From Undaria pinnatifida (taxonomy: Eukaryota; Sar; Phaeophyceae; Laminariales; Alariaceae), in assembly GCA_012845835.1 (NCBI GenBank), contig JABAKD010000004.1, forward strand, positions 6,243,765 through 6,307,764: DNA of 64,000 nucleotides. The letters run 5' to 3'. Below are positions 57,599 to 64,000 of the stretch, one piece after another. Positions within the stretch are counted from its first letter, which is position 1. Every line of letters begins with the position of its first letter. The notes under the pieces were generated by a model. That model was not told the origin of the DNA. It saw nothing but the letters and a program-made list of their open reading frames with translations, and ran no database searches. The translations under genes were made by a program, and so were the position numbers.

Positions 57599-58715
57599 AC
57601 GCATTTCACCATCGTCTGGTAACCCCATCACCCCACTTCTGTCTGCACAACGAGAAAGCCCGCCGCGCTTCGAGGGTCAAGGAATATATTGTTTTTTTTG
57701 GGGTAGCGTCAGACGTGGGAGAACCTTCAGTGCTAGTCCAATAATCATGGAAGCCCGGGCAACCGAATTAACCTTCTTTGTACTGCTATAAAATATCCCA
57801 CACAAAATTCCAAGCGGTTCGTCCCCATTAAGAAAGTTGTTGCAATTCTGAAGGAGTTTAAGTTACACGTGACGTGTACTTGAATTTGTGGTAAGCTTGA
57901 CCCTAGCAACACAGCACCCCCGCTATCAAGGACAGCCTTGTTGTGATTATTGTGCGGGGTTTTGTTTTGCAACGATCAACGGGATGCGCTCCATTTTTAC
58001 CAGGGTGTAGGGACAGACTACTTGAAATCAACTTTGGGATATCATTTAGCAATAGTCAAGGGGATACGCTTAGCTTTCACCACGGTGGCTAACCTTGAAC
58101 AGAGTGATCGACGTGTGAGATCATTTTCATTATGATTAACACGAATTCCTGGAAACAATTTTTTTTCAATGTTGGATCGTGTGGTTAAGGCGCGATTTTG
58201 TGCATCCCTGTAGGTTAAAACGCACAAAACTCCCAAATTCGCTCCATCCCAGAGTCGGGTGTGACGATCCTTTCGCTAGACACTGACTGAAACAGAATAA
58301 ACGCAGGAACACTCAAAATTGACCCTTTGCCTAATGAAAAAAGGAAACGAAAACGACACAGAGAAACATAACCCCAGAGTTTGATAAAAATCGTTCATGC
58401 ATGCAATTCCATCTGCCTCGAAGTTAGAAAAAGAACGTTATCTTGACCCAAATGTAAATGAGTTTGTATACCTTTCGGATGTGGAAGCCCCTTGCTGTTT
58501 GGAATTACTGTGAATTGACTCGTACTAATATGTCCAAACAATAGGCGATCCAGTGGTTAGAATTTGATTTGCCGACTCCCGGTGAGAATTTCCAGATGTG
58601 CTGTACATACCTGTCCACCATCGAAAGAGACAGTCATACTTCCAACTCAATCTTCAAGTATTCTGTCGAGCAAACGCGAGCCCAGGCCTAAAGAAGGAAA
58701 ACCACATACCAGCAC

Positions 58716-59045
58716 CTGGCATTGCTCTAGAATCATCTTGGCAAGTTGATGTTTAGGGGCCAAATTTTTATATCTCACATGCTGGTCGAGAAACCCACGC
58801 ACGTCCTCCTCGCTTAGCCCGCACCCTCCCCGGCCCCTCGCCGCCGCGTTGATAACGCCCTTCCCAGGGTTTCCATCGACGCCACCCTCAGTCGCGGCCC
58901 CTGCAGGGCGCTTGACGATAGCCGCGGCTAGGACGCTGTACTTAAAAATAAGCAGTCGCAGGTCCGCCTCTGCAGCCTGAAGAGTTTCGAGGGTATTGAG
59001 AGGGATAGGAGGGTCCATCCCTTCCTGACGGCGGAGCTCCTTCAC
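58716..59045 (-). CDS. CFAP54: CFAP54-like exon 3
   Basis: 110 codons, phase 0, CAG acceptor and CAG|GTGCTG donor. It opens VKELRRQEGMDPPIPLNTLE and contains EADLRLLIFKYSV, matching the KI.ELKQLE...A..KMAVMIFKRAV helices of the family. A Gly/Ala-rich insert (GVINAAARGRGGCG) follows, then HQLAKMILEQCQ. The acceptor side of this exon is the parent unit of the tandem array immediately upstream. The 4.7-kb intron after it (54046-58715) holds the pair of direct repeats and no recognised exon. Confidence 0.88.
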
Positions 59046-60345
59046 CTGATGTAACCGTGGATTTGACGGCGACAGCAAGTTGGCGGTTCCGCGGAAAGGC
59101 GGTGTTTGACTATTGGCGTTCTTTGTTCTGGATTGCAGATAGACTTCTACGCTACTACGGAAGGCGAGCACCAATGTTTTTCTGAACCTCCCCTTTTTTG
59201 GAGCTCGTTACATCAACATTCACCTGAAAACTGACATTGGAAAAGATCGCACGCTCAACGGGATGAATAACGCCAAACAATGGTGCTGGGTGGTTGCCGT
59301 TCTTTGTTCTGGGTTATATTTAGGCCAGATAATAGCGGTGGGCGGGCCCCGGTCGGCTTCTGTGGCGTGCATGTTTTCTGCAACATATAGCGGGATAGAA
59401 GAGTCAGTCCCCTCCTGACGATGGAGCTCCTTAGCTTGATCATGTAGCCACAAAAGTTGATCCATAGGAGGGAAGAAAGGGTAGTTAGTGTGCTTTTGTT
59501 CTGGTTGAAAGTCAGACAAACCCTGGGCGTTGGACGGGTTGTAAACAGCCTCAGCTCCTCCTTCACGACCTGAAGGGATTCTAGTATATTGAAGGCGGGG
59601 TACGAGAGTACATCTCCTCCTGGCGACAGAGCTCACCGGCCTGATGATGTAAACATATAGTTGAAAATTGGGTGAGGCTATTGGGTTCCGGAGTTGGTAT
59701 TCTTTGGTCTGGATGATGTTCAGGGAAAATAACGGCAGTGGGCGGGTGGCAAATAGCCTCACTTCCGCCTCTGTGGCCTGAAACGTTTCTATAACCTTGG
59801 TGCGGATAGGGGTGTCCATCCCCTCACGACGGAGCAGCTCTTAGACGTGCCTTAACCGTAGTTTGGGACGTTGCCGTAGAGTTCACAAGGGGAGTCAAAG
59901 CAATGGTTAGGTGGTGGGTGTGTTCTGGATGCCACTTAGGCGAAAACGTGGCGTTGGATGGATGGTCAACAGCCTCAGGTCCGCCTCTACGGCTTTGAGA
60001 GTTTCTGCAATATGGGCCTCAAAGGCGAGACTATTGCCTCCTAACGACGGTGATCGGCGACCTAATGATGCAAACATAAAACTTGTCGGTTAGGCGAAGC
60101 GTAAATGTTGGGTGGTATCCGTGCATTGCTTAGGAATACGACTATTGTAGGCGCAGTAATGGTGTTGAATGGTTAGTGTGATTAGTTCTTGGATAGCGTT
60201 TTGGTGAAACCACGACTTTTGGCGGGGAGCACACAACCGCAGGCCCGCCTATGCAACCTGGACTATTTCTAGAACATTTGGATGAATTGGCTAGTCTATC
60301 CCCTCCTGGCGACGGAGCTCGTGGATCTGATGATGTCAAGGTACA
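58950..60345 (-). repeat. Tandem array of exon 3 acceptor-side units (six, including the exon itself)
   Basis: Units of about 205-390 bases centre near 59033 (real exon), 59425, 59630, 59835, 60045 and 60315. Each keeps a GGAGCTC core from ELRRQ and the following peptide: TLETLQAAEADLRL in the exon, ILESLQVVKEELRL, VIETFQATEAEVRL, HIAETLKAVEADLRL and others in the copies. Copies contain scattered stops. The CAG acceptor is not well kept. A 199-codon frame (59220-59819) spans three units. Confidence 0.85.
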
Positions 60346-61345
60346 GGTGGCGATTAAGCAAAACCCTGATGTTGGACTTTTCTGCGTTAGGGGAACGTCG
60401 GGGGTAAGGAGACCACCAGGGGGTATTTGGGTAGTGGGACCGCCACGGTAGGGGCAGGCGGCTGCCGTGGTTTTGCTGTTTGGGTGGAATTTGGCTGGAG
60501 GGGTTTGTGTGGTGGACGATCGCGCATCGGTTCCGGCAGATAGGTGGCTGTGGCAGCTGGTATGGTGTCACAGACGGGATTTTCTAACAGTGCCGGAAGG
60601 TAGAGGTGGCCAGGAGAAAGCACGATGTTTCGCGATTTCCGGGCCTCGTTTTTCGGATGAAAATCGGACTTGAGGGTGTTGCGTATGGACGATCGCGCAT
60701 CGGTCAGGGCGGGTGAGCGTCTGCGGCGGCTGCTTGTGGCGTCTAGGGTGGAATTCTCTACGGCGTGGGAGGAACGAAGAGCCATCTCCAACGCGCGCAA
60801 CGCTCGGGGTTTACCGAACTGTATTCGGGGCTCCTCACCTGAGGATCTCTCAACCGCACCGAAAAACGGCTTCGAGAAAAACTGAAAGTGCGACCCGATC
60901 AACAAGCTCATGGCCTAGGCTACGTATATTAAATATCAAGATCATTATTGCAAAGCGCTGATTTTTTCCCCAACTACATTCGGTAGTGTATGCATGTAGT
61001 AATCTATCTGCTTTAGCTGAGGTGAGGAGGCCCGTCGGCCAGATCTAGTTCGGCTAAAAAGTGCTACCCTGTTGATTTTTCTTGTACAAGAATGCAGCGG
61101 GGAAAACGAACGACTTAATTGTATCGGGGGAGCTCCAAAGGTAGTTTGGCTTTACCAAAGTGGGAAATTGTAGTTCAATCAGCTTGTGTTGGGGAAAAAT
61201 GGCATTTCATTGAAACAGCGTTGGGGAGCCCCATTTTGGTTAGAAAAAAAAATGACCGAAAAGTGCTATCCCTGTCCTCGGACGCGTCGCGTTTACCCTC
61301 CTATGCCCGATGTCATTCTACCGCTGCTGCTGAATACAGTCGCAC

Positions 61346-61450
61346 CTTCTCCATGGCGTGGGCGGCGCACTTCGCAGCAGCGGTGACGTCTCCGGCATCT
61401 TCGAAGGCGTAGCAGGTTACCGCCGCCAGCCGTGTCCGCCACGGGAGGTG
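61346..61450 (-). CDS. CFAP54: CFAP54-like exon 2
   Basis: 35 codons, phase 0, CAG acceptor and AAG|GTGCGA donor. It begins HLPWRTRLAAVTCYAFED and joins exon 1 to give VK-HLPWR, equivalent to the VKYLPWR signature of CFAP54. It ends HAMEK, continuing into the helix opened by exon 3. The next intron (59046-61345) contains the exon 3 repeat array and a terminal-repeat remnant near 60826-60930. Confidence 0.92.
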
Positions 61451-61663
61451 CTGTGGTTAGGAGTACATCCCCACGGCAAGCCGAGGGGCGCGCAGAACGC
61501 CTTTAGGTGATCATCTTTGTCAATCGTACATTTGCCATCCGACGCTGTGTAGGAAACTCTTTCTTCGGGGTCGATATAACTCATGGACATTCCAAGAACG
61601 AAGAAGAAAACCAAGGTAAAACGGGGTAGGTATTTTGACGTTAGAGGCCTGCTGATATGCAAG

Positions 61664-61737
61664 ACGTCTCCGGCACCTTCGACGGCGTAGCAGGTTACCG
61701 CTGTTGGCCTTGTTCGCCACGGTAGGTGCTGTGTTCA
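61664..61737 (-). pseudogene. Decayed second copy of exon 2, with acceptor
   Basis: About 74 bases, roughly 85% identical by eye to the first two-thirds of exon 2, including its CAG acceptor. It reads HLPWRTRPTAVTCYAVEGAG in place of HLPWRTRLAAVTCYAFED. The frame stays open beyond the copy to 61417, but no matching donor is seen. It lies about 280 bases 5' of the true exon in gene direction, so it could be an unused or alternative exon. Confidence 0.75.
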
Positions 61738-62429
61738 GCTCCACGACGGCACACCGACCGAAACGCGACACGTTTTATGATCCATGCCGCAGGAAACCGG
61801 GGTTAAAAGTCATGACAAGTCACACCGTGGTGAAACCAGGTGCCCCGCACTTCAGTGGACCTAACTTTCGCCACTTATTCTACTCGCAGCACCGTTACTT
61901 TGCCCGACTCTTCCGTTTTCATACGTTCTTCGGCAAGTAATCCTCCTTCCTATAAGGCAGATTACAACACAGAGCCTGGTTGTCGATTGTCATCTCAACA
62001 AAATAGACCCAGGTTGCCTGCTCCTTGAGTCTGTTTTTCGCTCCTTGGGTGAGGCATATACATGGATTCGAACCGCTTTGGGGCTTCAGACGGAAGAAAT
62101 GAAAACGAAAATCGGCCATTACAGCACAGGGAACAGCCGATTAGGGGGGAGGTGATAATAAACTTATTGTCCGAACGACGACGCCAACAATGCAATGAGA
62201 TGAGTCGTACAGGACGGGTGCGGCATAAATTAAACTCATGCCGCCGCGCCACGCCGCGCGCGCACGCTACTCGTAGAGGCTCGAAAATGTCGCAACGTCC
62301 GTGTTTTGTGTCGCCATACTTTAATCAAGATATAATCAAGTCCCAAAAGGGTCAAGCGAGGAGCGTCCGAACAACTTTAGGCGCTATCCCTACCGTGGCG
62401 CGCCTCAACTAGGAGGGAGAGCAACTAAG

Positions 62430-62768
62430 ACGCATGCTGCGGTCACGGTGCGCACCCGTAATTTTCTGAGGCCCTAGACACCTTGAGGAGCTCTGTTCCT
62501 CGCCCAAAAACTGTACCATAGAGGCAATAAAGTATACCATTTTCTGGCCCTTTTGTTGCTGAGTGGCCGGGCTCCTCAACCCGCAATCGTCGGAATGGCA
62601 TTATTGCTTTACGATATTTTATTTTTTTGCAAACCTAACCCCATGATTTTTTGTGACAGGTTGTACTTTCAGCTCACTCGAAATCACCTACGTGGCGAGA
62701 TAGAGAGCTCCTCAATAGTTTATGAGCCTCAGAAATAAAACGACACACCTCTCTACCGTAGCACGTGT
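62430..62768. mobile_element. Family A element (long variant)
   Basis: Ends GACGCATGCTGCGG and CTCTACCGTAGCACGTG. At about 340 bases it is longer than other copies. A shorter relative follows at 62800-62940. Confidence 0.65.
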
Positions 62769-63296
62769 TTTGAAAACTAAAAAAAGTGCTTCCCGATCAA
62801 CCTACCACGGTAGATATACCACGAAACATATTTTGCAGAAAAACCAAAACGAAATGCCGTCTAGTTTTTGGGGTTGTGGAGCTCCGCTATCCTGAAAAAT
62901 TGTAAGCCAAAAAAGATACCTCTCTCGTAGCGCGCGTCCCATGAGTCGTCGGATGACACTTGAAGACCCTTCAGAAGATGTATCCCCATTTGTGGGGAAT
63001 ATGTACGGCGTGTGGAGTTACTGGGGTGTTTTTTGGCGTTACCGTCAAAAGCGTTTGAAAGAAAGCATTTCCAGGCTGATGCACCTTAACCGCGCTTGTC
63101 TGATACCGTGCGTTCTCTTTAACAGACCAGCTCGACCTTGGGGCACATAGGAAACCCTCAAGGGAGACTAATAAATGACACGTAGCCCCTTTAGAACCTT
63201 ATGAGCATGCCTTCGTTTCAAGGGGAAACCTTCTTGCACCTGGAATAAACGTCGAATAATGTGTTGAAAAACAACGACAAACTCGTTTTGTGGCAC

Positions 63297-63458
63297 CTTA
63301 ACGGTGCTGAGGTTGACCATAGCCTCCACCGCCAAGATTCCCCACGCTAGAAACTCCACCACCGCGCCACCGTGACCCAGGACTGACAGGGGCTCGCACC
63401 ACTCGAACAGCAGAGCGCTCCCTTCGAGCACTAGCCACGACACGAAGTCATGATCGTC
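63297..63458 (-). CDS. CFAP54: CFAP54-like exon 1 (first in window)
   Basis: 54 codons, phase 0 at both ends (TAG acceptor, AAG|GTGCCA donor). It contains SVLGHGGAVVEFLAWGILA and ends NLSTVK, which aligns with the conserved MGHS.KA.EYLLWA...LLSVK block of CFAP54, an N-terminal helical segment. Upstream sequence to 64000 holds a long open frame (63459-63846) that I could not assign. The following intron (61451-63296) carries one terminal-repeat element, a shorter relative and a decayed copy of exon 2. Confidence 0.9.
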
Positions 63459-64000
63459 CTACGCGCGCACAGGGAGCAGGGGACAAGGGCTAGAGCTCTG
63501 AAAATTGGGGCGGAACGAGCAACCAGTTCCGAGCGTTGTGAAGCCCCTGGTATTTTGTAAAGGTAGACAGGGTGTGTTCGCGGTTCTCGTCGGTCTCGAC
63601 TGCCGGGCTCTGTGTACGATAGTCGGGTGCTTTTTTCCAGTCCCGGGCATCGCGCAAAACAAGTTGTCGTTGTGATTCGCGTCTATTTTTGGCAGCCAGG
63701 CTCGGCTTACGATCCCCAAACAAATCTTCCCCAAGTAGTGGTACGCATATAGTACGGACGGATACCCTCCAGGAATCCGCGTCACTCGCTTTCCTTCCTC
63801 TGCGGTCAATACCCCCCACCCACCCCCCGCTGCCCGCTATATCCTACTAGATTGAAGGTGGTCACAGCCGTCCAACAGGAAGCACATAATGTGAGCAAAA
63901 CACTTTCTGTGTAGTATATGGAAGAAACGAAATGAGCGCCTGCATGTTGGGGATGTTTCTACTAGGAATAGGAACGGTGCTCCGATTCTACCGGGATACG

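Larger units (their letters stand above)
351..63458 (-). other. CFAP54: CFAP54-like gene, internal part (50 exons, both ends outside window)
   Basis: Fifty minus-strand exons chain with matching phases into 3107 codons without a stop, close to the usual length of about 3000 residues for CFAP54 even with both termini missing. In the known family the protein sits in the C1d projection of the central pair of motile cilia, with FAP46, FAP74 and FAP221, and helps control beating. The order of recognisable blocks matches my memory of the vertebrate protein from the N-terminal domain (exons 1-9), through the PLPP...FAVAAF region (exons 15-17), to the helical repeat-like C-terminal half. Donors are mostly GTG-type and acceptors mostly CAG, with some AAG, TAG or GAG. 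Exons that matched no remembered segment were placed by open frame, splice sites and phase. Some small exons may be missing. Confidence 0.9.

Noticed and set aside
63459..63846. Minus-strand open frame upstream of exon 1 as a further exon
   Set aside because: It runs straight into the TAG acceptor of exon 1 and I could match none of it to the family segment expected before exon 1.

Overview
The window is eukaryotic nuclear DNA. I read almost all of its coding content as one giant, intron-rich gene on the minus strand. Reading from high to low coordinates I assembled 50 exons between 63458 and 351, about 9.3 kb of coding sequence or 3107 codons. Phases agree at every junction and no stop codon interrupts the frame. 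From memory of the family (no search was run), the product is a homologue of CFAP54/FAP54, a large protein of the C1d projection of the ciliary central apparatus. The clearest landmarks are a GHGGAVVEFLAWG block running into HLPWRTRL (exons 1-2), PLPPFLISRSHN (exon 15), NESY|VFAVAAFDEHGDLIG (exons 16-17), SLPKAMMHLTRAA (exon 28), DVRWVARFVEWG (exon 31), LVLYAQKRL (exon 32), CDMGDLH (exon 34) and RECDYAIY (exon 38). The start codon lies beyond 64000 and the C-terminus before position 1. No other gene is supported.

The organism must have motile cilia. About 1.1 kb of intron per exon, GC-rich exons with Gly/Ser/Asp/Glu inserts in a more AT-rich background, and GTG-type donors suggest an alga with large introns. 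A brown alga or other stramenopile is my best guess, but that is inference. Forty of the 49 complete introns are in phase 0, eight in phase 2 and one in phase 1.

The introns hold the rest. A family of roughly 250-bp terminal-inverted-repeat elements (family A: ends like GCGTGCTACGATAGAGGTGC, inner motif CCCATGGCCTAGGTA) occurs at about 20 places. A second family (B: ends CCAAGGCTACGGTAGG) has three near-complete copies, and a third (C) has two in opposite orientation. There are two copies of a tRNA-derived SINE, a tRNA-Gln-like sequence, and a 2.5-kb stretch bounded by 240-bp direct repeats.

The least expected structure is repeated duplication of exon edges. At about nine of the 50 exons, the splice-site end of the exon plus adjacent intron is present as one to six diverged tandem copies in the neighbouring intron, still readable as variants of the exon peptide. 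The clearest are a six-unit array around exon 3 (58950-60345), an array after exon 6 (51000-51960), three extra copies before exon 44 (9235-9635), and single copies near exons 2, 5 and 47. This points to local tandem duplication as a recurrent process in this gene.
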